Shown piece by piece: positions 33,923 to 42,338 of a stretch of 58,680 bases of DNA. The position numbers and the translations under genes were made by a program. Position 1 is the stretch's first letter, and every line of letters begins with the position of its first letter. The stretch is from Chryseobacterium indologenes (GTDB lineage Bacteria > Bacteroidota > Bacteroidia > Flavobacteriales > Weeksellaceae). Location of the stretch: contig LAZY01000002.1 in NCBI GenBank assembly GCA_001013295.1, forward strand, positions 1 through 58,680, read 5' to 3'. The notes under the pieces were generated by a model. The model was given only the letters and a program-made list of their open reading frames with translations, made no database searches and was not told the DNA's origin.

Positions 33923-34802
33923 ATTCATTATTTAAGATTTGGAGCATCCTGCCGACTTCAATATCCATTCTTGAAAACGCAAACCATTTTTTGCCCAGGT
34001 CTTTGAGTGATGCTCCTATATGGTAGAGTTCTGCATTATCAATAATCAAAAATCGGTCGTGGGCATCGGAGAAAACCTCAATAGTTACTGGAGGATATTG
34101 GCTATTGTAGCGTTGTAAGTCTAACCGTAACTGATTGCTGATGCTTTTGGTAAGGATTGTAGCGGTTACATTGTTTTTACGCTTACCCAGTAAAATAAGC
34201 ACCGTATCATCCACGTAATTATCAAGCAGGATAATTGAGCTTACGGCACTTCGGATAATATCGGAAACAAAGGTGTAGGCATCAAATACCTGCCCGTTGT
34301 AGAAAATGCCTTTTTCGCTGTGCAGCTTGTCGCTTTCCAAAGCCTTAAAAATCTCTTCAAATTTTTGGTCGGCTTCCAGTTGCTTTAATTCGATATTATC
34401 CAAACGATGAAACAAAGAAGCGTTGCTGATAAGCATACGCCTCATTTCTACAAAGGCTTCCATTATTTCCACACTCATTTTAACGGCTATATCAGACCGG
34501 AGTATGGCAGATGCCATTGCAACGCCCTGTTCGGTAAAAACATAGGGCAAATAACGCCTGCCACCGTAATTTAAACTTGAGGTTCCAATTTGGAACCTCA
34601 AGTTTTCAACTTCCTCTTCGGTCAGTTGAAAGCAGAATGATACAGGAAAACGCTTAATATTTCTTTTAACAGCTTTGTTCAGGTTCTTTGTTTCTACCTG
34701 ATATAAGGCAGCGAGGTCGCTATCCAACATTACCTGTTTGCCCCGGATAGTATAAATCAGGTTCCTGATTTCTTTGGGTACGATTGACGGTTTATTTTCC
34801 AT
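33921..34802 (-). CDS. ORF6N-domain protein with PLD-like C-terminal domain
   Basis: 293 residues from ATG 34802 (another ATG at 34835 would overlap topB more deeply). The ORF6N (KilA-N-like) DNA-binding domain spans about residues 10-95 with LIYTIRGKQVMLDSDLAALY and RRYLPYVFTEQGVAM. A helical spacer follows, then a domain from ~185 with HDRFLIID near 256-263, an H-x-R-x4-D version of the PLD HKD motif (Lys replaced by Arg), and DLGKKWFAF. Combining a phage-type DNA-binding domain with a nuclease-like domain suggests a DNA-targeting role, but activity is unproven. Overlaps topB by 11 nt. Confidence 0.8.
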   Translation of the reverse strand: MENKPSIVPKEIRNLIYTIRGKQVMLDSDLAALYQVETKNLNKAVKRNIKRFPVSFCFQLTEEEVENLRFQIGTSSLNYGGRRYLPYVFTEQGVAMASAILRSDIAVKMSVEIMEAFVEMRRMLISNASLFHRLDNIELKQLEADQKFEEIFKALESDKLHSEKGIFYNGQVFDAYTFVSDIIRSAVSSIILLDNYVDDTVLILLGKRKNNVTATILTKSISNQLRLDLQRYNSQYPPVTIEVFSDAHDRFLIIDNAELYHIGASLKDLGKKWFAFSRMDIEVGRMLQILNNE

Positions 34803-36885
34803 TGCGTTTACTGCTTTTGTTTTTTTCAAACTCAAAGGAACTTTCAGCGTTTTCTTTCAGAATGATGTAAGCATCGAATTTCTTTCCGGCTTTGCTTGTC
34901 ATTCCTTTGATAAGAGAGGTTTTGCCTTTATTGACAAGGTTTGTTAAATTTTCGATACTGATTTGTACACCGCAGACGGTGCGGAACTGTACCCAGTTAC
35001 AAGCCTCATCAGGGCATTTCACAATCTTGTCACGGATAATAAGCTGTCGACTTTTGCATTTAGGGCAGGTCAATTTGGGCTGATTGGTGCTTGCAATAGA
35101 GGTTTGCAGCAACTCATCGGTAATGGATTTGGCATAGGTTTCCATTTCCTTTTGGAACGTTCCGGCATCCGCTTCGTTGTTTTCGATTTTCTGTAATGCC
35201 AATTCCCATTCGGCGGTCATTGCCACGTCTGCAATCTTGCGGTCTTTTACAAGCCCGTACACCTGCAATCCTTTTTCCGTAGGGATTAATGAACGTTTAT
35301 CCCGCAGGATATAATTACGGGTAAACAGGGTTTCGATAATGGCGGCTCTTGTTGCAGGCGTACCGATACCGATATTTTTGAGGGCTTTTCTTTCTTCCTC
35401 ATTTTCGATTTCTTTCCCTGCGGTTTCCATAGCGGACAAAAGCCCTGCTTCGGTGTAAAGCACTGGCGGTTTGGTCTGCTTTTCCAAAACGGTGGCTTCC
35501 TTTATGGCAAGTTCGTCGCCTTTGTGCAGTTCAGGTAGTTCCTGTACTGGCTCTTCGCCGTCATCTGTAAAACTCCCTTTTATGGAACGCCAACCCCCTT
35601 CCTGAATTTTACAGCCTTTTGCCGTAAAATCGTAATGCAATACCTGTAATGATACATCGGTCATTTCCTTGACACAGGCTTGTGATATGGCTTCGAGCAA
35701 CCGAAGCGCAATCATATTGTAAATCTTGTTTTCGTCTGCATTGAGTACCGACGGCACTTTGTCCGTAATCAATAAACCGTGATGGTCCGTAACACGGAGG
35801 TCATTCACGATACGTTTGTTGAACCGTCCCCATTTGATTTTGGTTAGGGCTTGCTTGCAATCTTCCCGGTTCTGCAAAGCCCGCACAAGGTTTGGAATTT
35901 CTGCCCACACATCTTCAGGTATGTATTTGCTTCCGGTACGCGGGTACGTGATAAACTTCTTTTCGTACAGGCTTTGGGCGATATTGAGCGTGGCTTCAGC
36001 AGATAATTTCAGCCTTTTGTTAGCTTCCTTTTGCAAGCCCGTCAGGTCAAAAAGCAAGGGTGGTTGTTCCGTAACGCTTTTGGTTTCTACCGATGTAACC
36101 GTTGCCGTTACGCCACGCTGAATAGCTTTAAGGGCATCATTGGCAAGTTGCTTTTCATCCCATTTGGTAGCGGAGATACTTTTGAAATCAACCTGTGCTT
36201 TGTTGTGCGTTAGTTGTATCTGCCAGTATTTCTTTACTGCGAAATTCTTATTGTCGAGGTAGCGTTTGCATATCAAAGCCAGTGTAGGCGTTTGTACCCT
36301 GCCGAGCGAATAGATACCGTTGCCTGCGGCAATGCTCAATGCCTGCGTAGCATTGATGCCTACAAGCCAGTCGGCACGGCTTCTGCCTTGCGCTGCCTGA
36401 TACAGTCCGTCAAATTCCTTTCCGTCTTGCAGGTTGTCGAAGCCCTGCTTTATTGCCTTTTCGGTAAGCGAACTTATCCAAAGGCGTTCAAATGGCTTAT
36501 TGCATTTAAGATATTCATAAATGTATCTGAAAATAAGTTCGCCCTCACGACCTGCATCAGTAGCAACGATAATGCTGTTGCTTTTATTAAAAAGCTGCTC
36601 AATGACTTTCAGTTGCTTTAATGCACCAGTATCGGCGGTGTACCCTTTGTCTTTTTTGACCTTGCGAACGGTCAATAAAAACGGTTTGGGCAATATCGGC
36701 AGGGATGCTTTGTCAAATCCCGAAATGCCGTAATCTTCGGGCATTCCCAGTCCTATTAAATGACCGAATGCCCACGTAACAAAATAGCCGTTACCTGTCA
36801 GGTAGCCGTCCTTTTTATCGGATGCTCCCAACAAGCCGGCTATCTCCCTTGCTACGCTTGGTTTTTCTGCAATGATTGTTTTCAT
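34792..36885 (-). CDS. topB: DNA topoisomerase III, ICE excision protein (Exc-like)
   Basis: 697 residues. Toprim domain at the N-terminus (IIAEKPSVAREIA, and DAGREGELIFRY near 110). The catalytic Tyr is at about residue 314 in FITYPRTGSKYIP. A C-terminal zinc-finger-like domain (CPKCKSR...CPDEACNW) is present near 610-635. In CTnDOT the equivalent gene exc encodes a topoisomerase III in the excision operon; the order here (Xis-like genes, DUF3945-type gene, topB) matches. It relaxes single-stranded or catenated DNA. Family function is certain, the excision role is by context. Confidence 0.93.
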   Translation of the reverse strand: MKTIIAEKPSVAREIAGLLGASDKKDGYLTGNGYFVTWAFGHLIGLGMPEDYGISGFDKASLPILPKPFLLTVRKVKKDKGYTADTGALKQLKVIEQLFNKSNSIIVATDAGREGELIFRYIYEYLKCNKPFERLWISSLTEKAIKQGFDNLQDGKEFDGLYQAAQGRSRADWLVGINATQALSIAAGNGIYSLGRVQTPTLALICKRYLDNKNFAVKKYWQIQLTHNKAQVDFKSISATKWDEKQLANDALKAIQRGVTATVTSVETKSVTEQPPLLFDLTGLQKEANKRLKLSAEATLNIAQSLYEKKFITYPRTGSKYIPEDVWAEIPNLVRALQNREDCKQALTKIKWGRFNKRIVNDLRVTDHHGLLITDKVPSVLNADENKIYNMIALRLLEAISQACVKEMTDVSLQVLHYDFTAKGCKIQEGGWRSIKGSFTDDGEEPVQELPELHKGDELAIKEATVLEKQTKPPVLYTEAGLLSAMETAGKEIENEEERKALKNIGIGTPATRAAIIETLFTRNYILRDKRSLIPTEKGLQVYGLVKDRKIADVAMTAEWELALQKIENNEADAGTFQKEMETYAKSITDELLQTSIASTNQPKLTCPKCKSRQLIIRDKIVKCPDEACNWVQFRTVCGVQISIENLTNLVNKGKTSLIKGMTSKAGKKFDAYIILKENAESSFEFEKNKSSKRNGK

Positions 36886-36891
36886 ACCGTA

Positions 36892-38352
36892 TTACATTTT
36901 TCTGCCTTTGGATTTTGCAGGCTTATTGTCCTGTTCCTCTTGCTGCTTTTCGTTTTTCGGTCTTTGCTGCCCGGACTTCAATGGCTCTTGGACATTCTTG
37001 GTCGCTTCGTTGGTTTTGCCCTCCGAATTGACGGCAGTTTGTGTTTTATGCGTTTCGGCAGGTTCTACCCGTGCTTTGTACTGACCGGGAAACTCAAAAT
37101 TGGTCTTTCCCGTATCTTTGTCGAAAGTGATATAACCCTTATACGGTTGGTCTTTTTTGTCTTTCAGTTCAACGTATATGGTTTGTCCGGCTTTGAACTT
37201 GTTGTATTGCTCATCATCCAGTTCTTTGCCCCTGAAAGTTCTTGGAGCTTCCTGCGGTTGACTTTGCTGATTACTTTGCTGGGCGTTCTGTTGGTTCGTT
37301 TGCGCTTGCTGATTGTTATTGCTTCTGTCAAACAGGAACTCAACGTATCGTTTGTCCGCATTGAATTGTACGGTTGCCGAAAACTCCGTTCCTTTTGTGG
37401 AAATCATACCCTCTAAATAGAGTGGTTTGCCCTCCATTAAAGTTTGCTTTTGTTCGTCATTCAGCTTTACGCCCTTAATTTCATCGGGAATTTTTATAAA
37501 CTCCGTGCGCAGTGCAACCAAGTCATTGGTCAGCCTGTCAATACTTATAATGGACGGCATCAGGTCGCCTGTTTTGGAGTTTACCAAATTGACGACACGC
37601 CCCATATTACCCGTTTCGAGCAGGTTTTTCTTGTCTTCGTCCGTAAACTTGTGACCGAAAAATTCAAAGTGGAGGTTAGGTTCTCTTTTGATACCGTGTA
37701 TTGCCACGATAACATTGCCGTCTTCCGCTTGCTGTAAAGACAGGCGGGCATCCGTGCGGAGGATAGAGCCCCCGAGGTTGATACCTATCGGTAAAAGCTC
37801 ATTGGTTTTATAACCTCGTAACAAAGGGTCGAGCAGGTTCCTTTTTTCAAGATACTCTTTGCTCAATCCGAGGTTTTTCATTGTGTCCCAATCAATCTGC
37901 TCCGGCTTGTAGCGATATTCGCTTGTTTCCGTTGTTGTTTGTGCTGTTGCCATATTATTTTGATTTTCTTGTTTTTTATCGGGTTGGGGTTCTGCTTTCA
38001 CTTCGTGTTCTTTCAGCACTTTTTCGCCCTGTGGAGTGGGCTTATCTACGTGCTTTTGTAATTCCTCTGCTTTTTCAGCAGCAACCGAGGCAGGCACTTT
38101 GAAGAAAGTAAAGTTTGTAGGGTTCTTTAACTGGCTGAAAAAATTGGAAAAGAAGTTGGAAAAGAAATCACCGCTTTTATCCACACGCATAAACTGGTTT
38201 TGATTTTTCTTCGTGGGGTCAACGGTTTCCATTTTCCCGTTTTCGTCTATACTCTTTACTGCCTGGATTTTCATTTTCTCTTTATCCAGTACGAGTAAGA
38301 TGTCCGAAAGCTGTTCGGGCATTTCCTGTTTATTAGTTGTTTCTTCGCTCAT
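36892..38352 (-). CDS. DUF3945-type ICE protein
   Basis: 486 residues, cytoplasmic. The N-terminus is DUF4099-like (DILLVLDKEKMKIQAVKSID), followed by a low-complexity segment (about 95-140) and DUF3945-like repeats around FRGKELDDEQYNKFKAGQ and LNDEQKQTLMEGKPLYLEGM, with a Gln/Asn-rich linker (about 345-375) and a Lys-rich tail. This family is fixed between the Xis-like genes and topB in Bacteroidetes excision modules; its function is unknown. It stops 7 nt before the topB ATG. Confidence 0.8.
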   Translation of the reverse strand: MSEETTNKQEMPEQLSDILLVLDKEKMKIQAVKSIDENGKMETVDPTKKNQNQFMRVDKSGDFFSNFFSNFFSQLKNPTNFTFFKVPASVAAEKAEELQKHVDKPTPQGEKVLKEHEVKAEPQPDKKQENQNNMATAQTTTETSEYRYKPEQIDWDTMKNLGLSKEYLEKRNLLDPLLRGYKTNELLPIGINLGGSILRTDARLSLQQAEDGNVIVAIHGIKREPNLHFEFFGHKFTDEDKKNLLETGNMGRVVNLVNSKTGDLMPSIISIDRLTNDLVALRTEFIKIPDEIKGVKLNDEQKQTLMEGKPLYLEGMISTKGTEFSATVQFNADKRYVEFLFDRSNNNQQAQTNQQNAQQSNQQSQPQEAPRTFRGKELDDEQYNKFKAGQTIYVELKDKKDQPYKGYITFDKDTGKTNFEFPGQYKARVEPAETHKTQTAVNSEGKTNEATKNVQEPLKSGQQRPKNEKQQEEQDNKPAKSKGRKM

Positions 38353-38426
38353 AATCTGAAAATTTCAAAATTTCACGATCGAATGTAAAGGAAGCCTTCA
38401 CTGATTTGCTTTATGTGGCACTCAAA

Positions 38427-38439
38427 GGCAGCGTTTGTC
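38427..38439. repeat. GGCAGYGTTTGTC element, copy 2
   Basis: GGCAGCGTTTGTC lies at the xis2d-like stop, 75 nt upstream of the DUF3945-type start. A 12/13 identical element is at 39155-39167, upstream of the xis2c-like gene. A shared regulator site is likely. Confidence 0.55.
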
Positions 38440-38746
38440 ACTTATTGGCATCCAGTTTAGGTAACGGAGGGTTAAAACTTTCCCTGATGAACTGATGCAC
38501 ATCGGATAGCTTGTAATACAGTTTTCCGCTAATGGTATAATAAGGGAGCTTACCTATGGAGCGATACCGTTGCAGGGAACGGTTACTGATTTTCAGCATT
38601 TGCAATAAATCCTGATTATCCAGTAACTCTTCGCCGTCTATGCTGTTGCGCTTCTTTTGTAAATCGTCTATGTGGTTGCCAAGAATGTCCAGCCTGTCCA
38701 TTATGCGTTCCATCCACGCCACAAATTCCATTTTGTCGATATTCAT
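38438..38746 (-). CDS. Xis2d-like excisionase/HTH protein
   Basis: 102 residues. A helical N-terminus precedes a MerR/excisionase-type winged HTH: LLDNQDLLQMLKISNRSLQRYRSIGKLPYYTISGKLYYK (key LLQMLKISNRSLQRYR and KLPYY). Small basic proteins like this bend att-site DNA and direct excision in CTnDOT-like elements (Xis2d/Xis2c). It is 12 nt after the upstream xis2c-like gene. Name by position and fold, not by direct identity. Confidence 0.8.
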   Translation of the reverse strand: MNIDKMEFVAWMERIMDRLDILGNHIDDLQKKRNSIDGEELLDNQDLLQMLKISNRSLQRYRSIGKLPYYTISGKLYYKLSDVHQFIRESFNPPLPKLDANK

Positions 38747-38758
38747 ACGGGTACGCTT

Positions 38759-39112
38759 TTAATGATTACCTGATTTCAGCTTTCTGCCTTTCTCGATATA
38801 GCTTTTGCCTTTCGCCATAAGCTGCTCCACATATTCATCGGTCGTCTGCACGGCGTTAGCGTTGAGCATTTCCTTGATAGCACCAATCGTATAGTAATAC
38901 TGCCCGTACATTTTTGAAAAAGCTATCTGCCCGTTGGTGCGCATACGCCACAACGTTTTTTCGCTGATGTGGAGATACTGGCAGACTTCGTGGTTGTTGA
39001 GCCATAAGCTATCGTAGCTTGTATCTTCCAGTTTGAGGATATATTCGCTAATGGCTTTCAACCGTTCGTTGAGGTGCTTCCACACTTCTTCGTCAACTGT
39101 TATAATGTTCAT
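38759..39112 (-). CDS. Xis2c-like excisionase/HTH protein
   Basis: 117 residues with an excisionase-type HTH: LWLNNHEVCQYLHISEKTLWRMR and QIAFSKMYGQYYY. First gene of the excision operon on the minus strand. Its upstream region contains TTGGCA/TGCCAA half-sites and a 36-bp perfect palindrome. By analogy with CTnDOT, it should be switched on by RteC, which is encoded just upstream at 39363-40208. Confidence 0.8.
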   Translation of the reverse strand: MNIITVDEEVWKHLNERLKAISEYILKLEDTSYDSLWLNNHEVCQYLHISEKTLWRMRTNGQIAFSKMYGQYYYTIGAIKEMLNANAVQTTDEYVEQLMAKGKSYIEKGRKLKSGNH

Positions 39113-39153
39113 TGCACTATTGTTTAATATTCACAGTACAAAATTCAGAAGTG

Positions 39154-39194
39154 TGGCAGTGTTTGTCTGCCAATGCGTACCCATTGGTTTGGCA
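39154..39194 (-). promoter_or_regulatory. Inverted half-site cluster upstream of excision operon
   Basis: Overlapping inverted repeats: TGGCAG/CTGCCA (39154-39159, 39167-39172), TGCCAA/TTGGCA (39168-39173, 39189-39194) and CCAATG/CATTGG (39170-39175, 39182-39187). A near-consensus -7 box (GAATTTTG on the minus strand) lies just downstream, toward the xis2c-like ATG. Half-sites TGCCAA match the core of the palindrome at 39276. Confidence 0.6.
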
Positions 39195-39221
39195 CTTTTT
39201 TTCAAATTTTTTGCAATGAGA

Positions 39222-39246
39222 AAAACCCTTGTTTAATAAGGGTTTT
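39222..39246 (-). terminator. rteC3 terminator
   Basis: AAAACCCTT/AAGGGTTTT (39222-39230, 39238-39246) form a 9-bp stem with a 7-nt loop. The minus-strand RNA ends in a T-run. It separates rteC3 from the excision operon. Confidence 0.7.
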
Positions 39247-39275
39247 AGCGTGTTTCGGTTATTTTGTAGTAGCCT

Positions 39276-39311
39276 TTTGCCCATATATGCCAATTGGCAT
39301 ATATGGGCAAA
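39276..39311. promoter_or_regulatory. Perfect 36-bp palindrome (candidate RteC operator)
   Basis: Half-arm TTTGCCCATATATGCCAA followed by its exact reverse complement with no spacer, centre AATT. It lies between the rteC3 stop (39363) and the rteC3 terminator, 164 nt upstream of the xis2c-like ATG. RteC of CTnDOT binds inverted repeats upstream of the xis2c promoter, so this is the best candidate operator. Confidence 0.7.
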
Positions 39312-39362
39312 GAAAAAGTAGTACATTTTGTGTACTGCTTTCAAACACTCGTGCTGATGTTG

Positions 39363-40208
39363 CTAAAGGTCTTTATCCATATACTCTTCGAGGGAAATTT
39401 TGAGCTGGTCTAAAAACACCGTTCGGGAGCCTGCCCTTGTTTTCATTCGGTGGAAAGAATGATGTATATCGTTCAAGGGCGTTCGGAAGAGGATTTGGAA
39501 AATCAATGCTAATTTCCTGATGCCTATTTTCCCGTATGCAATAGATTTGGAAACATACAGGGCGTAAATCAATTCTATCAGTGCATTTTGCGAGTTCGTC
39601 CACGAAATGTCTTTGTTTCCATCACCGTTTATTGAAATGGTATCGGGATTTTTTTCAGGGTTTATTTTGGTAAGCAAGAAAGTATAAAGTAATTCATTGG
39701 CTATAATATGGGCAACTTTGTTATCGTAATAAGTAGAAAAGCTAAGGTCAATTTCAAATACACTACTTTTTAGACCATCGTGGTAATTGATTTTTCCGAG
39801 CCTGAAATAACTGTGGTCACGGTCAGTTCTGCCTGCACGATAGTACCTGTAAAAATCCTCATTGGATATGCTTTCCTTGTATTCGGATTTCAGAATTTTC
39901 AGTTGGTTTTCAAAATAACTTTGGTGTATTCTCCCTGCACTTACGGGGCAGGTAGTTTCAATGCGGAATACCTTATTGTAATAAATAAGTTTTCCTAAAA
40001 TCTGCGGTTTGATATTCTTGAAAAAATTGATTTCCTGCCGTTCGTCCTTAAATCCGGTCTGCAAGACTTTCATCTTTATAGTAAACAGCATTTCCTTTAA
40101 GAATAAGGTCATTTGGTAAGCCTCATCCGCAGTTTGCATCATTTGAGAAGATAGCATATCTTCCTGACGCTGAATTTCCGATAATATTTTGTTCAACACG
40201 ATTTCCAT
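39363..40208 (-). CDS. rteC: RteC-family excision regulator, copy 3
   Basis: 281 residues. Collinear with the other two copies but clearly divergent (INFFKNIKPQILGKLIYYNKVFRIE instead of EEIHFFKYQKPVIVSKLIYYNAIYKIE in copy 2; quoted fragments FFKNIKPQILGKLIYYNKVF and FFKYQKPVIVSKLIYYNAIY). It lies directly upstream of the Xis-like/topB genes in the same orientation, the CTnDOT arrangement, so it is the probable activator of excision. It is the first gene inside the right end of the ICE. Confidence 0.88.
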   Translation of the reverse strand: MEIVLNKILSEIQRQEDMLSSQMMQTADEAYQMTLFLKEMLFTIKMKVLQTGFKDERQEINFFKNIKPQILGKLIYYNKVFRIETTCPVSAGRIHQSYFENQLKILKSEYKESISNEDFYRYYRAGRTDRDHSYFRLGKINYHDGLKSSVFEIDLSFSTYYDNKVAHIIANELLYTFLLTKINPEKNPDTISINGDGNKDISWTNSQNALIELIYALYVSKSIAYGKIGIRKLALIFQILFRTPLNDIHHSFHRMKTRAGSRTVFLDQLKISLEEYMDKDL

Positions 40209-40370
40209 AGCTTAGATTTTTAGAGATTAACACCATACGTTTCGGATTTACATTTTTGTTTATTTGTCAAAACTTGGAAATAATATCGGAACCAATATCA
40301 CAGGTTGCCCCCATATTGGGGAAGATTTATTTTATAACGCCTTATGATGTATATTGGAAAAAGCAGAAAA

Positions 40371-40407
40371 AAGGGTTAAGTACGCTACGACTTAACCCTT
40401 TTTTTTA
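40371..40407. terminator. Strong bidirectional terminator at ICE right end
   Basis: AAGGGTTAAGT (40371-40381), 8-nt loop, ACTTAACCCTT (40390-40400). T-tracts follow on both strands. It insulates rteC3 from transcription entering from the chromosome. Confidence 0.85.
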
Positions 40408-40441
40408 TTAAATTTGCGGTAATGATTTACAAGGTAATCAG

Positions 40442-40549
40442 ATGAAAGCGAGTGCAGTAAGCACCATTACTAAATCGTTACCGATAGCACTTTCGGTTCT
40501 TGTAAACTACTCTTTATTAGCCACTTTGGGCTATATTAATCTTTTTTAA
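40442..40549 (+). CDS. Candidate 35-residue membrane peptide
   Basis: ATG to TAA, 35 codons. The N-terminal ~12 residues are polar with two Lys, followed by a hydrophobic stretch (IALSVLVNYSLLATLGYI) long enough for one membrane helix. A perfect -7 box TAAATTTG (40409-40416) lies 25 nt upstream, directly after the terminator. No RBS is evident, and coding cannot be proved from one sequence. Small membrane peptides of this type include type I toxins, but no antitoxin RNA is identified. Confidence 0.4.
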   Translation: MKASAVSTITKSLPIALSVLVNYSLLATLGYINLF

Positions 40550-40710
40550 TAAAAATTTAAAATATCGTTATAAAATCAATAATGAAGTAGGTTTCAGGAG
40601 GGGGAAATTGTCATTTCAAATAATCTGCTTTTTCTATTTCTGGTATAAGCAGTAGCTGTTATTAGTAGATAAACTAATAGAATGTTTTCCGGATGTTATG
40701 GTTATTAGAC

Positions 40711-40747
40711 AAAAAAATCCCTATGTATCCATAAAAATACATAGGGA
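40711..40747 (-). terminator. lipB/trp unit terminator
   Basis: TCCCTATGTAT/ATACATAGGGA (40718-40728, 40737-40747), 8-nt loop, followed on the minus strand by seven T (40711-40717). It lies 19 nt after the lipB stop. Confidence 0.88.
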
Positions 40748-40765
40748 ATATCTGTTTTTAAATTG

Positions 40766-41494
40766 TTATTTGTAAATGAGTTCAGCCTGAAATACATCTG
40801 CAAAGTGTTTTCTGATCTTTGCTTTTATATCTTCCATCTCTTCAGGGGTAAGTTCTCTTTCAAGTTCTCTTTTCAAAGAAGTTACCTGTTTATCTTTGAT
40901 TCCGCATGGGATGATGTATTCAAAATAGCGCATATCCGTATTCACATTCAATGCAAAGCCATGAAGGGTTACCCATCGGGAAGCTTTCACTCCCATCGCA
41001 CACATTTTTCTTGCATAAGGTTTCCCTACATCCAGCCATACACCGGTTTCCCCTGGGGAACGCTCTCCTTTGAGGCCATATTCGGCAATGGTTCTGATGA
41101 TGACTTCCTCCAGATTTCTCATATACAAATGAATATCAGTAAAGAAGTTCTCAAGATCCAGAACAGGGTATCCTACAATCTGCCCATAGCCGTGGTAGGT
41201 AATATCTCCGCCACGATTTGTTTTTACATAGGTGGCTTCCAGTTCTTTCAGCTTATCAATACCGGCAAGCATATTTTCCTCATGACCACTTTTTCCTAAG
41301 GTATACACATGAGGATGTTCTACGAAAAGAAGGTGGTTGGGTGTTGTAATATGCTCTTCGGCAGGCAGGTCACGGTTCTTTATTTTGGTGTCGATAATAC
41401 CTTTCATCAGTTTTTCCTGATAATCCCAGGCGGGCTGGTATTCTTTGATGCCAAGATCTTCAAATTCTACTGCTTTATTTTGATTTGTATTCAT
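40766..41494 (-). CDS. lipB: Octanoyltransferase LipB
   Basis: 242 residues from ATG 41494 (an alternative ATG at 41524 adds ten residues). It transfers octanoyl groups from acyl-carrier protein to lipoyl domains. Signatures include NRGGDITYHGYGQIVGYPVL (substrate-binding RGG-x-T-x-HGPGQ loop with Tyr for Pro), TGVW and the catalytic-region CAMGVKASRWVTLHGFALN with Cys and Lys of the dyad. It is 78 nt downstream of trpA on the same strand and ends at a strong terminator. Confidence 0.93.
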   Translation of the reverse strand: MNTNQNKAVEFEDLGIKEYQPAWDYQEKLMKGIIDTKIKNRDLPAEEHITTPNHLLFVEHPHVYTLGKSGHEENMLAGIDKLKELEATYVKTNRGGDITYHGYGQIVGYPVLDLENFFTDIHLYMRNLEEVIIRTIAEYGLKGERSPGETGVWLDVGKPYARKMCAMGVKASRWVTLHGFALNVNTDMRYFEYIIPCGIKDKQVTSLKRELERELTPEEMEDIKAKIRKHFADVFQAELIYK

Positions 41495-41572
41495 ATGCTG
41501 CTTTCTATCTTCTGTAATGGTCATCTGAAATCAGAATTTCATCCCATTTCTGAAATACAAATTTAGTGAATT

Positions 41573-42307
41573 TTACCCTTTTATGGAATGGATAAAATCT
41601 ATGGCAGTCTTCTTCCAGTCCTTATCCTGTAATAAAATATTCACAAAAGCTGTTCCTATGATCCCTCCGTCTGCTTTTTCCGTTACATTTTCAAAATCCT
41701 CTTTTGATTTGATCCCGAATCCGATCATCACCGGATTTTTAAGCGGAAGGGAAGCTATCCTGAAAAGGTAGTGCTCATTCTTTACAACGGCATTGTCATT
41801 CCCTGTGGTAGAAGAAGAGCTTACGGCATACAGAAAACCTGAGCTTAAAGAGTCAAGATACTGAATTCTTTCGTCTGATGTTTCCGGAGTGATAAGAAAC
41901 GTAAAGTTGAGGTTGTATTTCTTTAAGATCTGCTGGTAATTCTTTTCAAATTCAATAGGAGGGAGATCCGGAAGAATGAGTCCTGAAACTCCACTTTCAG
42001 CACATTCGGCACAAAATTTTTCAAATCCGAAACTTAAAACAGGATTAATGTATCCCATCAGAATAATGGGAACCTTTATTTTGTCCTTAGTCATTTTTAA
42101 CTGGGAAAAAAGCTTTTCGATGGTCATGCCATTTTGTAAAGCAAGTTCATGGGCTTTCTGAATCACAGGGCCATCTGCCACCGGATCAGAATAAGGCATA
42201 CCGATTTCGATCATATCGGCTCCGGAATCCTGAATCAGGCGTATAATATCAGCAGTATCTTCCAATTGCGGAATGCCTGCTGTGAAGTATATGTTTAATT
42301 TTTTCAT
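41573..42307 (-). CDS. trpA: Tryptophan synthase alpha chain
   Basis: 244 residues, TIM barrel. The catalytic Glu lies in MIEIGMPYSDP (near residue 38) with the Asp of SDPVADGP about 11 residues on; GFGIKSKEDF is near the phosphate-binding end. It splits indole-3-glycerol phosphate to indole, channelled to TrpB. A 101-nt gap to trpB contains three 14-bp tandem repeats. Confidence 0.96.
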   Translation of the reverse strand: MKKLNIYFTAGIPQLEDTADIIRLIQDSGADMIEIGMPYSDPVADGPVIQKAHELALQNGMTIEKLFSQLKMTKDKIKVPIILMGYINPVLSFGFEKFCAECAESGVSGLILPDLPPIEFEKNYQQILKKYNLNFTFLITPETSDERIQYLDSLSSGFLYAVSSSSTTGNDNAVVKNEHYLFRIASLPLKNPVMIGFGIKSKEDFENVTEKADGGIIGTAFVNILLQDKDWKKTAIDFIHSIKG

Positions 42308-42338
42308 TTTTTTAATGTATTAAGGTATAATGTAAAAG

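Larger units (their letters stand above)
40209..40710. other. Gene-poor right boundary of the ICE
   Basis: 557-nt gap between rteC3 and lipB. It holds a CCCCA-TAT-TGGGG hairpin (about 40304-40316), a bidirectional terminator at 40371-40407, a 35-codon ORF (40442-40549) and ATTAGT/ACTAAT (about 40661-40679). The ICE/chromosome junction should fall here, between the terminator and the lipB terminator, but with the other end missing no att direct repeat can be defined. No tRNA gene is visible. Confidence 0.6.

Noticed and set aside
40209..40765. tRNA gene as ICE attachment site
   Set aside because: No cloverleaf or conserved T-loop was found by eye on either strand.
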